Origin: JAKAGZ01 sp963783855
GTDB taxonomy: Bacteria; Bacteroidota; Ignavibacteria; Ignavibacteriales; Ignavibacteriaceae
Direction: 5' to 3'
NCBI GenBank assembly: GCA_963783855.1
Contig: CAWAPE010000002.1
Location: 59,071 to 123,070, forward strand
DNA length: 64,000 bases
How positions within the stretch are numbered: position 1 is the stretch's first letter; every line of letters starts with the position of its first letter. The notes below the pieces were generated by a model, which was given only the letters and a program-made list of their open reading frames with translations, was not told where the DNA came from and ran no database searches. A program made the translations under genes and the position numbers. Below, in pieces: positions 18,575 to 28,187 of this stretch.

Positions 18575-21508
18575 ATGGACAACAAAAAACTTTATAGAAT
18601 TATCGGCGCAGTTGTTTTTCTAATTTCGGCAGCAGTATTATTTATGACTGCCCAACCTTCAGTTTCATTCTGGGATGTTGGTGAATTTACCGCCGCCGGG
18701 TATGCTTTACAGGTACCCCATCCCCCCGGAACGCCGTTCTTTTTATTAATGAACAGAATATTTTCGATGATTCCGATCTTTGAAAATATCGGGCACAGAA
18801 TAAACACAGTTTCTGTGTTATCCAGTGCTTTCTCGGTTTTATTCCTTTACCTGATAGCAATAAAAGTTATTGAAAATTACAGGGGCAAAAATCCTAAAAG
18901 CATAGTTGACGCTTTGGGTACATATTTATCCGCAGCAATAGGCGCTTTGGCGTTTTCTTTCAGCGATACATTCTGGTTTAACGGATCGGAAGGAATTGTT
19001 TTTGGTTTAAGCCTCTTGCTTTTTTCAGCTATTGTTTACCTGATGATGCTCTGGAGTGAAAAAGCAGATAACCGTGATAATGAGAAATATATTTTTATGA
19101 TCGCATACCTGATCGGATTATCAACAGCAGTTCATCTTATGAGTGTGCTGGCAATAGTCGCCGTCGGTATGATGATTATTATTCGAAAATATGTGAACGA
19201 CGATGAAACTCTGAAAAAGACTTCCTTTATTTTTATTGGAAATGTAGCGCTCGTGTTAGTTGTTGCGTTTGTTTTATGGGGAGCAAATACCGGTAAGAAC
19301 GCTCCTACTCCTGATCAATACCACGCATTTGATAATAAATTTAAAATGATTATTGCCGCTCTTAGTGCGCTATACATCGGAGCTTTCTGGAAAAAGATTT
19401 TTACAAAGAATTCATTTTATCTACCGATTCTGGTTGGCGGCCTTGCGCTGTTCTTTACTTATCCCGGAATTGTAAAAATCCTTCCTTCTATTATTTCCTC
19501 AATTTCAGGAAATAGTTTGTTTACAGCTTTGGTGGTTTTCTTTGCTATCTTTGGCGGACTCATCTACCTGGTGCACCATTTTATTAAGACGAAAAAACAG
19601 ACTCTTCACCTGGCTTTTATGTCTATTGTTTTCATCCTTATAGGATTTTCTACTTACGCTATGATTATAATCCGCTCGAACATGAATCCACCTATGAATG
19701 AAAATGATCCCAAAGATATTTCTACACTAATTACTTATCTGGACAGAGAACAGTACGGCGATTTCCCGATTTTCCAGAGAAGATTTACTACTGAGTCTTA
19801 CCAGCAGGGAGTATTCACTAATTATTCAAGTGATCTTGATTTCTGGTGGCGTTACCAGATGAATCACATGATGACAAGATACATTCTCTGGAATTTTGCA
19901 GGAAGAGAAAGCACTGTACAGGATGCAGGACCAAATATCGCCCCCTTTAACGGAATTGGAAATATTTTCGGCAGAATATTCAACCTGCACTTTGCGGGAG
20001 ATACATCACATTCACTCTTTGCTCTGCCGTTCCTGTTCGGATTACTTGGGCTTTATTTCAATTTCAAAAAAGACTGGAAGCTTGCATCGATATTTTTCAT
20101 CCTCTTTATTTTTATGGGATACCTGACTGCATTCTATCAAAACCAGCAACAACCACAGCCCAGGGAAAGAGATTATTTTTACGTTGGTGCGTACATGATT
20201 TTTTCTTTGTGGATTGCGCTCGGCTTCCGCGGAATTATTGATTTAATAATTGAAAAATTCAGTGATTTATCTAAACAAAAAATTCTTGTCTTCGGAATTT
20301 TATTATTTGGATTTGTTGCCCTGCCGGTAAATATGTTGCGTGCAAATTATTTTATGAATGACAGATCAAATAACTGGGTGCCCTGGGATTATTCATACAA
20401 CCTTCTGCAAACCTGTGCACCAAACGCCGTTCTTTTTACAAACGGAGACAACGACACCTTCCCGCTGTGGTACTTACAGGACGTTGAAGGTGTAAGAAGA
20501 GATGTAAAAATAGTTTGCCTTAGTCTTGTAAATACTCCGTGGTATATAAAAGAATTAAAAAACAACGATCCTTATCATGTCGGTACTATAGACTTAAAAC
20601 TTTCGGATGCACAAATTGATCAGATTACCCCGGTTCAATGGGAACCACGGGATATTACTCTTCCTGTACCCAAAGGAATAAATACCAGTAGAATGTTTAT
20701 ACAAGATTCTTCTATAATAAAACAAGGTTCCTTGACATTCAGAATGAACAACACGTTAACTGTTGGAAATGTAAAAGCAATTAGAGTACAGGATATTGCA
20801 GTATTGCGAATAATTCAGGACAACAACTGGAAAAGGCCGATATACTTTGCAACGACCTGTTCGCAAGATGCCAGAATTGGTCTTGATCAATATTTAAAAA
20901 TTGAAGGTATGGCATTCAGGCTTGTGCCGGAACAGGCAAATCAAAATACTGAATTTATTAATGAGCCGGCCCTGGAAAAGGAGGTTATGCATGAAAATCA
21001 TAACTTCAGTAAAGACTTCAAACGTGGATTTAAATTCCGCGGACTAAATAATCCGAATATCTTCTTTGATGATAACCACCAAAGAATGCTTCAAAATTAC
21101 AGAACGGCATTTTTAAGACTGGCTCTTTACTATAAAAGCACACATGAAAACAGTAAAGCAATTGCTGTGCTGGATACAATGTCAGCAAAAATCCCAAGAG
21201 ATCTGATCAGAATGGACTTCAGACTTTATAACGAAATCGGCGGATTATATTTTGACCTCGGTGAGAAACAAAAATATAAAAAGATATCCTCAGAAGTTGA
21301 AAAAGAAGCAAGACAGGCATTAAAAGATAATCCATCTGATCTTTCACCTTACAGAACTTTGCTGGATATTTATGAAAACGAGGGAAACAACAGGCAGCTG
21401 CTGAATATCTGGAGGGAAATCCAGGCAATGTATCCGGGTGACCCTGAAGTGAAAGCAAATGTTGAAAAATACCAGAAACTGGTTGAGGAAAAGGATACAA
21501 CTAAATAA
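18575..21508 (+). CDS. DUF2723 / TMEM260-type GT-C membrane glycosyltransferase (copy 1)
   Basis: 977 aa, about 12-14 hydrophobic segments in the first 600 residues. The first loop carries FWDVGEF (about 33-39) and VPHPPGTPFF, the Asp/Glu-containing loop expected for GT-C enzymes. The middle has DFWWRYQMNHM and QQPQPRERDYFYVGA. A soluble part has NNWVPWDYSY and FTNGDNDTFPLWYLQD, then a C-terminal helical, TPR-like region (about 790-977). The DUF2723 family includes human TMEM260, an O-mannosyltransferase, and many Bacteroidota proteins thought to act on exported proteins. Donor and acceptor here are inferred. The adjacent copy is the same length. Confidence 0.85.
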   Translation: MDNKKLYRIIGAVVFLISAAVLFMTAQPSVSFWDVGEFTAAGYALQVPHPPGTPFFLLMNRIFSMIPIFENIGHRINTVSVLSSAFSVLFLYLIAIKVIENYRGKNPKSIVDALGTYLSAAIGALAFSFSDTFWFNGSEGIVFGLSLLLFSAIVYLMMLWSEKADNRDNEKYIFMIAYLIGLSTAVHLMSVLAIVAVGMMIIIRKYVNDDETLKKTSFIFIGNVALVLVVAFVLWGANTGKNAPTPDQYHAFDNKFKMIIAALSALYIGAFWKKIFTKNSFYLPILVGGLALFFTYPGIVKILPSIISSISGNSLFTALVVFFAIFGGLIYLVHHFIKTKKQTLHLAFMSIVFILIGFSTYAMIIIRSNMNPPMNENDPKDISTLITYLDREQYGDFPIFQRRFTTESYQQGVFTNYSSDLDFWWRYQMNHMMTRYILWNFAGRESTVQDAGPNIAPFNGIGNIFGRIFNLHFAGDTSHSLFALPFLFGLLGLYFNFKKDWKLASIFFILFIFMGYLTAFYQNQQQPQPRERDYFYVGAYMIFSLWIALGFRGIIDLIIEKFSDLSKQKILVFGILLFGFVALPVNMLRANYFMNDRSNNWVPWDYSYNLLQTCAPNAVLFTNGDNDTFPLWYLQDVEGVRRDVKIVCLSLVNTPWYIKELKNNDPYHVGTIDLKLSDAQIDQITPVQWEPRDITLPVPKGINTSRMFIQDSSIIKQGSLTFRMNNTLTVGNVKAIRVQDIAVLRIIQDNNWKRPIYFATTCSQDARIGLDQYLKIEGMAFRLVPEQANQNTEFINEPALEKEVMHENHNFSKDFKRGFKFRGLNNPNIFFDDNHQRMLQNYRTAFLRLALYYKSTHENSKAIAVLDTMSAKIPRDLIRMDFRLYNEIGGLYFDLGEKQKYKKISSEVEKEARQALKDNPSDLSPYRTLLDIYENEGNNRQLLNIWREIQAMYPGDPEVKANVEKYQKLVEEKDTTK

Positions 21509-21535
21509 TAATTTTAAAGGCCTTGTTCAATAATG

Positions 21536-21663
21536 GTGGTAACCTAATTTCATAACTTGTCATCCCGAATTTATTTCGGGATCGGCTAATTTATACAGAT
21601 TCTGAAATAAATTCAGAATGACAGAAAAAATAATTTACCCGTATGAAATTAGGTTACTACCAC
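21536..21663. repeat. MITE-like palindromic repeat, copy 1
   Basis: About 128 bases lying exactly between the two DUF2723 genes. The outer arms GTGGTAACCTAATTTCATA and TATGAAATTAGGTTACTACCAC are inverted repeats with one 3-base gap. Inside are TGTCAT (21558) and ATGACA (21618), and two small palindromes, CCCGAATTTATTTCGGG and TTCTGAAATAAATTCAGAA. A related TGTCATCCCGAA...GGATGACA unit is at 55027-55113. It has no coding capacity. Confidence 0.7.
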
Positions 21664-21765
21664 AAAAAAACTTTTCTCCGGATTAGCTCTCCATTTATCC
21701 ATTTTTATTGATATATACCCCTATTGTGAGTAATTTTTGGACTCTGTTTTTAATATGAGGTGGAA

Positions 21766-24693
21766 ATGAACTATAAACAAATTAACAGAATTTTCGCAGC
21801 AATTGTTTTTGCAATTTCGGCAATAGTTCTGTTTTCTACGGTTCAGCCTTCAGTTTCATTTTGGGACTGTGGCGAGTTTATAGCAGCTGCATTTTCACTT
21901 CAGGTTCCTCACCCACCGGGAGCGCCACTTTTTACTTTGATAGGCAGAGTCTTTTCGATGATGCCAATTGCTGGAAACATAGCACTCAGAATTAACTACA
22001 TTTCAGTACTGGCAAGTGCTTCTTCGATAATGTTTCTGTACCTGATTGCTGTAAAATTAATTCAGAATTACAGAGGCAAGGAACCCAAAAATTCAGTTGA
22101 TGGATTAGCAACATTCATCTGTGCTGCAATAGGAGCACTGGCATTTTCATTTAGCGATACTTTTTGGTTTAACGGAGTTGAAGCTGAAGTTTATGCATCA
22201 AGTACACTTTTATTTTCCGCAATTACATATTTAATGATTGTGTGGAATGAAAAAGCCGATGCAAAAGACAATGAGAAATATATTCTTATGCTGGCCTATC
22301 TTATCGGACTTTCAACCGGTGTTCATTTAATGAGCGTGCTGGCAATGGTTTCGGTAGTAATGATGATTATGTTCAGAAAATACGTTGAAGATGAAAAGCA
22401 ATTAATTACTTCCGGTAAAATATTCCTCGGACACGCTGCCATTATTTTAATAGTTGCTTTTATTCTCTGGGGAAGTCAAACCGGGAAAAATGTTCCTTCA
22501 CCGGAGGAATATCGTGACTTCGATACAAAATTTAAAATGATAATGCTTGCAATCAGTGCATTAATAATGGGAATTTTCTGGAAAAAGATATTCAACAGAA
22601 ATTCTATCTACCTGCCCTTTATAATTGGCGGTGCTGCATTGTTTGTAACATATCCGGGTATCGTAAAAATACTACCGGGAATTATAGCCTCAATTTCGGG
22701 TGATCATTCAGGTACCGCAATTTTTGTGTTTGCTGTTTTACTTGCTGTCCTTGGTTATGGTGTTTATTATTCCGTAAAGCATGATAAGAGAACTCTCCAC
22801 CTGGTTTTTATGTCCGTAATTTTTATTCTCTTAGGGTTTACAACTTACACAATGATCATAATTCGTTCTAACCAGAATCCTCCTATGAATGAAAATGAAC
22901 CAAATGATTTTTCCGAGCTCGTTTCATATTTAAATAGAGATCAGTATGGAGACTTCCCGATCTTTAAAAGAAGATTCGCAAGTGAGCCACACCAGCAGGG
23001 CGTTTACACAAATTACGATAGTGACCTGAATTTCTGGTGGCGTTACCAGATGAACCATATGACAACAAGGTACCTGCTCTGGAATTTCGCGGGGAGAGAA
23101 AGTTGGGCACAGGACGCAGGTCCGGATATTGCGCCGTTTAACAGCATAGGAAATTTTCTTGGCAAAGTTTTTAATATTCATTTTTCCGGCAACAGCACCA
23201 ACTCACTTTACGGTATACCTTTTCTCATTGGTTTGATTGGAATTTATTTCCATTTCAGAAAAGATTGGAAAATGGCTGTGATTTTTATGGTGCTGTTTAT
23301 TTTTATGGGATATCTAACAGCTTTTTATCAGAACCAACAACAGCCACAGCCAAGAGAAAGAGATTACTTTTATGTCGGTGCATTTTTTGTCTTTGGAATA
23401 TGGATAGCAATTGGTATGCGCGGACTGGTTGGATTGGTTCAGGAAAAATTATCCAAGACCAATTTTGCAAAGCCAGCCATATTTGGTGTGCTGGCACTTG
23501 GAATTGTTTTTATTCCATTTAACATGCTAAAAACAAATTACCATACTCATAACAGATCAAACAACTGGGTGCCGTGGGATTATTCATATAACATACTGCA
23601 AAGCTGTGCGCCAAATGCTGTATTGTTTACAAACGGAGACAACGATACTTTCCCTCTCTGGTATTTACAGGATGTTGAAGGCGTGCGCAGAGATGTTAAA
23701 ATTGTATGTCTTAGCCTTGCAAATACTCCATGGTATATCCGCGAGTTAAAAAATAATGATCCTTATAATGTTGGAACTATAAAAATAAGATTATCGGACC
23801 AGCAAATTGACAGGATTGGTGCGGTACAATGGAATGCTCAAAATATTACTCTCCCTATTCCACCCGATATAAAGACAGACAGAATGGATATCCGGGATTC
23901 ATCTTTGATAAAAAACGGCTCTTTAACATTCACAATGAACAGCACTCTTGATTTCGGAAATGTAAAAGCTGTGCGCATACAGGATTTAATGGTTAAAGAA
24001 ATAATTGAAGCAAACAAATGGGAAAGGCCGATTTATTTTTCATCTACAACATCTGTTGGCAGTAGAATAGGGTTAAATAATTTCCTAAAATTAGAAGGAA
24101 TGACATTAAGACTTGTGCCCGAAAATCAAAAAAACACTACCGATTTTATTAATCTACCGGCGATGAAAAAAGGACTTTTACAGGAGAACAATAGTTACAA
24201 TAAAGATTTTGAACGTGGCTTCAAATTCAGAGGTCTCCACAAAGGTGATATGTTCATTAATAATAACCAGGTAAGAATGCTTCAAAATTATAGAAACGCA
24301 TTCTTAAAACTCGCATTTTATTATGTTGATAATAACCAGAGACAACAAGCAATTGCGGTGATGGATTCAATGATGAGCAAAATAAACAAAGACATTGTAT
24401 TTATAGATTATGATATTTATGCTGAAATTGGAAACGTATATTTGATGGCCGGTGCAACTGATAAATACAAAAAAATTGCATCTGAAGTTGAAGTAGAAGC
24501 GTTAAAAGCTCTTGAAATAAATCCTGGTGATATTTCTGCTTTCAGGGTATTGCTTGGAGTTTACCAGAATACTAATGATTACAAAAACCTTCTGAAAACG
24601 TGGCAGAAATTGCAGAAACTTTATCCTAATGATCCTAACGTAAGGCAAAATGTTCTGAAATATCAACAACTGGCAGATAGTTTAAAACAATAA
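21766..24693 (+). CDS. DUF2723 / TMEM260-type GT-C membrane glycosyltransferase (copy 2)
   Basis: Paralogue of the preceding gene (975 aa from the ATG at 21766; the GTG at 21760 is less likely because GAGG lies 5 bases before the ATG). Shared blocks are nearly identical: FWDCGEF, VPHPPGAPLF, DFSFWWRY-type NFWWRYQMNHM, QQPQPRERDYFYVGA and FTNGDNDTFPLWYLQD. The N-terminal membrane half diverges more than the soluble middle. It is followed after 25 bases by a GT9 gene, so a glycan-assembly operon is likely. Confidence 0.85.
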   Translation: MNYKQINRIFAAIVFAISAIVLFSTVQPSVSFWDCGEFIAAAFSLQVPHPPGAPLFTLIGRVFSMMPIAGNIALRINYISVLASASSIMFLYLIAVKLIQNYRGKEPKNSVDGLATFICAAIGALAFSFSDTFWFNGVEAEVYASSTLLFSAITYLMIVWNEKADAKDNEKYILMLAYLIGLSTGVHLMSVLAMVSVVMMIMFRKYVEDEKQLITSGKIFLGHAAIILIVAFILWGSQTGKNVPSPEEYRDFDTKFKMIMLAISALIMGIFWKKIFNRNSIYLPFIIGGAALFVTYPGIVKILPGIIASISGDHSGTAIFVFAVLLAVLGYGVYYSVKHDKRTLHLVFMSVIFILLGFTTYTMIIIRSNQNPPMNENEPNDFSELVSYLNRDQYGDFPIFKRRFASEPHQQGVYTNYDSDLNFWWRYQMNHMTTRYLLWNFAGRESWAQDAGPDIAPFNSIGNFLGKVFNIHFSGNSTNSLYGIPFLIGLIGIYFHFRKDWKMAVIFMVLFIFMGYLTAFYQNQQQPQPRERDYFYVGAFFVFGIWIAIGMRGLVGLVQEKLSKTNFAKPAIFGVLALGIVFIPFNMLKTNYHTHNRSNNWVPWDYSYNILQSCAPNAVLFTNGDNDTFPLWYLQDVEGVRRDVKIVCLSLANTPWYIRELKNNDPYNVGTIKIRLSDQQIDRIGAVQWNAQNITLPIPPDIKTDRMDIRDSSLIKNGSLTFTMNSTLDFGNVKAVRIQDLMVKEIIEANKWERPIYFSSTTSVGSRIGLNNFLKLEGMTLRLVPENQKNTTDFINLPAMKKGLLQENNSYNKDFERGFKFRGLHKGDMFINNNQVRMLQNYRNAFLKLAFYYVDNNQRQQAIAVMDSMMSKINKDIVFIDYDIYAEIGNVYLMAGATDKYKKIASEVEVEALKALEINPGDISAFRVLLGVYQNTNDYKNLLKTWQKLQKLYPNDPNVRQNVLKYQQLADSLKQ

Positions 24694-24718
24694 TATCTCA
24701 TTACGATCTAATACTTAT

Positions 24719-25783
24719 ATGAAAATACTTATTCTTGCTCTTTCCGGAATTGGCGATGCGCTGATATTTACTCCGGCTTTAAAATTACTGCGCAAATCTC
24801 TGCCGGATGCACAAATTGATGCTCTCACTATGATAAAAGGTGCAAAGGATATTTATGAAAGAAATCCAAATATTAATAATGTCTATCTATTTGAGTTTCT
24901 GAAAGAAGGTTCACTTAACTCATTGAATTATATTTTGAGTAAGCGAGGTAAATATGACATTACAATTAATGTTTACCCATCAAACAGAAAAGAATACAAC
25001 ATTATTAATTTTCTTATTGGTGCAAAAAAAAGAGTGGCTGTAAATTATTTAAGAAAAGATTTCCAGAACCTTGGCTGGCTGAATAACATTACAATTACTG
25101 AAGACGATACGCTTCATAACGCACAGACCAACATTAAGCTTGTGGAAAAATTATTAAACAAAACTTTCAATGCTGAAGAACCAGCATTCGATTTTATTTT
25201 GTCTGATAATGATATTAATGCTTCAAAAGAATTTTTAGGAAAAAACAAAATTAGTGAAAGTGATTTAATTATTGGTTTTCATCCGGGCACAGCAGTCTTA
25301 AAAAATCATATTAAAAGAAGGTGGGAACCGGAAAAGTTTGCGGAACTTGCAAAAAGACTTATACAAAATTACAAAGCAAAAATACTGATTTTCGGCGGCC
25401 CGGATGAAGGTGAGCTGAAAGAAAAAATCAGGCAACTTGTAGATTCTCCTGATGTATTTTGCGTAAACAAATTAAATTTACCGCAAAGTGCTGCATTGAT
25501 GAAAAACTGTAAAGTTTTTATATCAAATGATTCGAGTCTGATGCACGTTGCTTCTGCGATGCAGCTCAACGTAGTTGCAATTATTGGCCCGACTAACCCG
25601 GCCTACATTCACCCATGGAAAACTGAGCATAAAATTGTTACTCTTAACCTTGATTGTGCACCTTGTTTTATTTATTCGCCGCGTCATTTAATTTGTTTTC
25701 GGGATGATGTTAAATTTAAATGTATTAAAGAACTTGATGTTGATATGGTTTATAGCTCAGCTATTACCTTTTTAGAAAATTAA
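24719..25783 (+). CDS. Glycosyltransferase family 9 (heptosyltransferase-like)
   Basis: GT-B fold transferase related to lipopolysaccharide heptosyltransferases. 354 aa. The N terminus MKILILALSGIGDALIFTPA is the classic GDALxxTP nucleotide-sugar domain start. The C-terminal half has GFHPGTA, KRRWEPEKFAELAKRL, IFGGPDEGE and FISNDSSLMHVASAM with IIGPTNPAYIHPW. Near the C terminus are several Cys residues (DCAPCFIYSPRHLICF), common in this family. It probably builds outer-core lipopolysaccharide or another surface glycan. Confidence 0.9.
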   Translation: MKILILALSGIGDALIFTPALKLLRKSLPDAQIDALTMIKGAKDIYERNPNINNVYLFEFLKEGSLNSLNYILSKRGKYDITINVYPSNRKEYNIINFLIGAKKRVAVNYLRKDFQNLGWLNNITITEDDTLHNAQTNIKLVEKLLNKTFNAEEPAFDFILSDNDINASKEFLGKNKISESDLIIGFHPGTAVLKNHIKRRWEPEKFAELAKRLIQNYKAKILIFGGPDEGELKEKIRQLVDSPDVFCVNKLNLPQSAALMKNCKVFISNDSSLMHVASAMQLNVVAIIGPTNPAYIHPWKTEHKIVTLNLDCAPCFIYSPRHLICFRDDVKFKCIKELDVDMVYSSAITFLEN

Positions 25784-25843
25784 ATTTTCTTGTTTGCCTA
25801 TTCTCACGTTTAATGAAACCGATTAACATAAAACAGGAGACTT

Positions 25844-26344
25844 ATGAACTCTGATTTTATATTAAGACTCAGACAATGGTTTGAGTATGAACAAGATGCT
25901 CACACAAAAACAATTTCATCTTTACTTGATCTGTCGAATGAAAAGAAACAGACGAAAGAATTTCAAAAAGCTGTTTATCTTTATGCTCACATAATAGGAG
26001 CAAGATGGTTGTGGCTGCATAGAATGGGGCACGCGGAAAATATGCCAGACAATTTATTCCCCACAGGCGTAAATGTGGAACATTTAACTGATATAACAGA
26101 TAAAATGAACGCTGCCTGGGATAATTATTTTACAAATCTCAATGAAACAGAATTAAACAGAACCTTTGAGTATAGTAGCACAGAAAATCTTTTATACACT
26201 AATAAGGTAGATGAAATACTAACACAGTTATTTGGACATTCCTGGTATCACAGGGGACAAATTGCTCAGATTGTCAGATCGCTGGATGGAACTCCTGCAG
26301 AAACAGATTTTGTTTACTGGACAAGAAGTCCCAAGACTAAATAG
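25844..26344 (+). CDS. DinB-family metal-binding protein
   Basis: Four-helix-bundle DinB/YfiT-type protein, 166 aa. The three metal ligands are clear: His49 in YLYAHIIGARW, and His132 and His136 in GHSWYHRGQI. Known members include thiol-S-transferases and mycothiol-dependent enzymes; many remain uncharacterised, so no substrate is claimed. It follows the GT9 gene by 60 bases and may be in the same run, but has its own AGGAGAC ribosome-binding site. Confidence 0.85.
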   Translation: MNSDFILRLRQWFEYEQDAHTKTISSLLDLSNEKKQTKEFQKAVYLYAHIIGARWLWLHRMGHAENMPDNLFPTGVNVEHLTDITDKMNAAWDNYFTNLNETELNRTFEYSSTENLLYTNKVDEILTQLFGHSWYHRGQIAQIVRSLDGTPAETDFVYWTRSPKTK

Positions 26345-26368
26345 AAAATAAAAATTTGAGGATTACTA

Positions 26369-27337
26369 ATGTTTATAAAGTCTTTCAAAATATCTTTATT
26401 CGTTTTAACATTGCTATTAATCGGCTGTTCACAAGAGACGGCACAAACTACTAAAAAAATACCTGCCCAATTTAAGGCAGATAGAATATTTGTTCAGCCT
26501 GTAACTGATTCCGGTTTTAAGTTAACTCTTTATACAGATACCGGCGGCGGAGCAAATATGCTATTCAAAAATACTGTTGAAAAGCTTGGGCTTAAAACTG
26601 AGTCTTTAAGAATGGGTAAAAATGCCGTTTTAATGGTTCCTTTTCCAAAATTTAAACCGGGAAATTCAATCCCCGCTCCTCTAAATAAACCACCTTTTGG
26701 AGAAAATATGTACGTGCCGGGAAACAGCCAGGTAGAGATTAATGGCGCAGATGGATTTCTTGGCAGAACCTGGTTTGCAGGAAAAATATGGGAACTCGAC
26801 TACGCCGGAAAATCTGTAGGAGTAATGGACTCTGTTAGGACCCCTGATATTGATAAAAGCCATCTGGTTCAGTTAGGATTTCAAAAAGATACTTCTGGTA
26901 ATAAAACAACCTTTTTCCCCCGACTTACTGCTGAAATTGATGGAGACACATTAAATTTTTTATTTGATACCGGTGCACAGGTTTCATTAAAAGACAGCGC
27001 CTACAATTCATTAAACGATGGTCAGCCACAGGAAAGAGGAACAAGCTTTATTGTTAAAACAATTTTTGAAAAATGGAAAAAAAATCATCCTGATTGGAAA
27101 GTTGTGGAAAATGCTGATAAAGTTTTAAATATGCCTATGATTGAAGTTCCCAAAGTTTCTGTTGGAGGATATAATGTTGGCCCTGTTTGGTTTACAATGA
27201 GACCGGATAACAATTTTTACAATTTTATGTCACGGTGGATGGATAAACAAGTAGACGGAGCATTAGGTGGCTCAACATTTCATTACTTTAAAATAATCCT
27301 TAATTATCCCGGTGAATATGCCATATTCACAAAGTAA
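26369..27337 (+). CDS. Lipoprotein with two DTG motifs (bilobed aspartic-protease-like)
   Basis: 322 aa. A short hydrophobic signal ends at LLIGC (Cys20), a lipobox, so it is probably anchored in the envelope. Two retropepsin-type active-site triads are present: YTDTGGGAN (DTG 57-59) and LFDTGAQVS (DTG 200-202). Each is followed about 70-100 residues later by a matching GxLG flap/turn motif (GFLG 129-132, GALG 297-300). This looks like an internal duplication, so one chain would form a pepsin-like bilobed fold. Most bacterial DTG proteins have a single copy and dimerise. Catalysis is inferred. Confidence 0.75.
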   Translation: MFIKSFKISLFVLTLLLIGCSQETAQTTKKIPAQFKADRIFVQPVTDSGFKLTLYTDTGGGANMLFKNTVEKLGLKTESLRMGKNAVLMVPFPKFKPGNSIPAPLNKPPFGENMYVPGNSQVEINGADGFLGRTWFAGKIWELDYAGKSVGVMDSVRTPDIDKSHLVQLGFQKDTSGNKTTFFPRLTAEIDGDTLNFLFDTGAQVSLKDSAYNSLNDGQPQERGTSFIVKTIFEKWKKNHPDWKVVENADKVLNMPMIEVPKVSVGGYNVGPVWFTMRPDNNFYNFMSRWMDKQVDGALGGSTFHYFKIILNYPGEYAIFTK

Positions 27338-27405
27338 TTATTTATTGCTTTGCCGAAAACAAAACAGTAATTTGTTAATACTATTATAAAGCGAAAATTA
27401 GCAAG

Positions 27406-27990
27406 ATGAAAATTGAAAAAGTATGTGTTTATTGTGCCTCGAGTAGTCAATCCGATATTAGCTATCACAATGCTGCAAGAAGACTTGGAGAAGTACTTGC
27501 CGAAAATTCTGTTACACTGGTTTATGGTGCCGGTGGCGCCGGTTCTATGGGACATCTTGCTGACGGAGCCTTATCAAAAAACGGCAAAGTAATAGGAATA
27601 ATTCCAAAATTTATGGTTGACCTTGAGTGGGCTCACAAAGGACTTACCGAAATACAAATAGTAAAAAGCATGCACGAGAGAAAACAACTGATGATAGCGG
27701 GTGTTGACGCTGCAATTGCACTGCCCGGAGGTTCGGGTACACTGGAAGAATTAATGGAAGCAATTACGTGGAAACGTCTCGGAATATTTTTAAAGCCCAT
27801 AATTCTTGTAAACACAAACGGGTTTTTTAACCCGCTGGATGATCTGCTAAATAATTGCATTCAGGAAAAATTTATGGATAAACGGCACAAAGACATGTGG
27901 ACACTTGTTGATTCAGCAGAAGATGTACTGCCGGCAATTAAAAGCGCACCAATCTGGACTAGTGACTCACAAAATTTTGCAACGATTTGA
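27406..27990 (+). CDS. LOG family protein (TIGR00730), nucleotide phosphoribohydrolase-like
   Basis: Rossmann-fold enzyme of the LOG (Lonely guy) family that hydrolyses cytokinin riboside monophosphates or related purine nucleotides. 194 aa. Family signatures are MHERK (89-93) and PGGSGTLEE (107-115), with GAGGAGSMG (41-49) as the nucleotide-binding loop. Physiological substrate in bacteria other than plant symbionts is unclear. Monocistronic, 68 bases after the aspartic-protease-like gene. A second, shorter LOG homologue lies at 32135-32665. Confidence 0.88.
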   Translation: MKIEKVCVYCASSSQSDISYHNAARRLGEVLAENSVTLVYGAGGAGSMGHLADGALSKNGKVIGIIPKFMVDLEWAHKGLTEIQIVKSMHERKQLMIAGVDAAIALPGGSGTLEELMEAITWKRLGIFLKPIILVNTNGFFNPLDDLLNNCIQEKFMDKRHKDMWTLVDSAEDVLPAIKSAPIWTSDSQNFATI

Positions 27991-28143
27991 TTCAACTTTT
28001 TCCCTTTTCTAATATTTTAGCATCTTCTTTCGATCTATCCATATCTGCGGGCAATCTTCCGTTGTAAACTCCCCTTATTCTTTTCTGTTGATCAAAAAGA
28101 TAGAAACAAAAACCAGTAGTAGTCAAATATTTTTAAAAATAAA

Positions 28144-28170
28144 AAAGGGAATACATTTTGCATTCCCTTT
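28144..28170 (-). terminator. Terminator of the ECF sigma operon (28188-29697)
   Basis: 9-bp stem AAAGGGAAT / ATTCCCTTT with a 9-base loop, 18 bases past the stop of the last gene. The minus strand continues TTTTATTTTTA. Strong intrinsic terminator. Confidence 0.75.
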
Positions 28171-28187
28171 AATATCTACCATTTATC

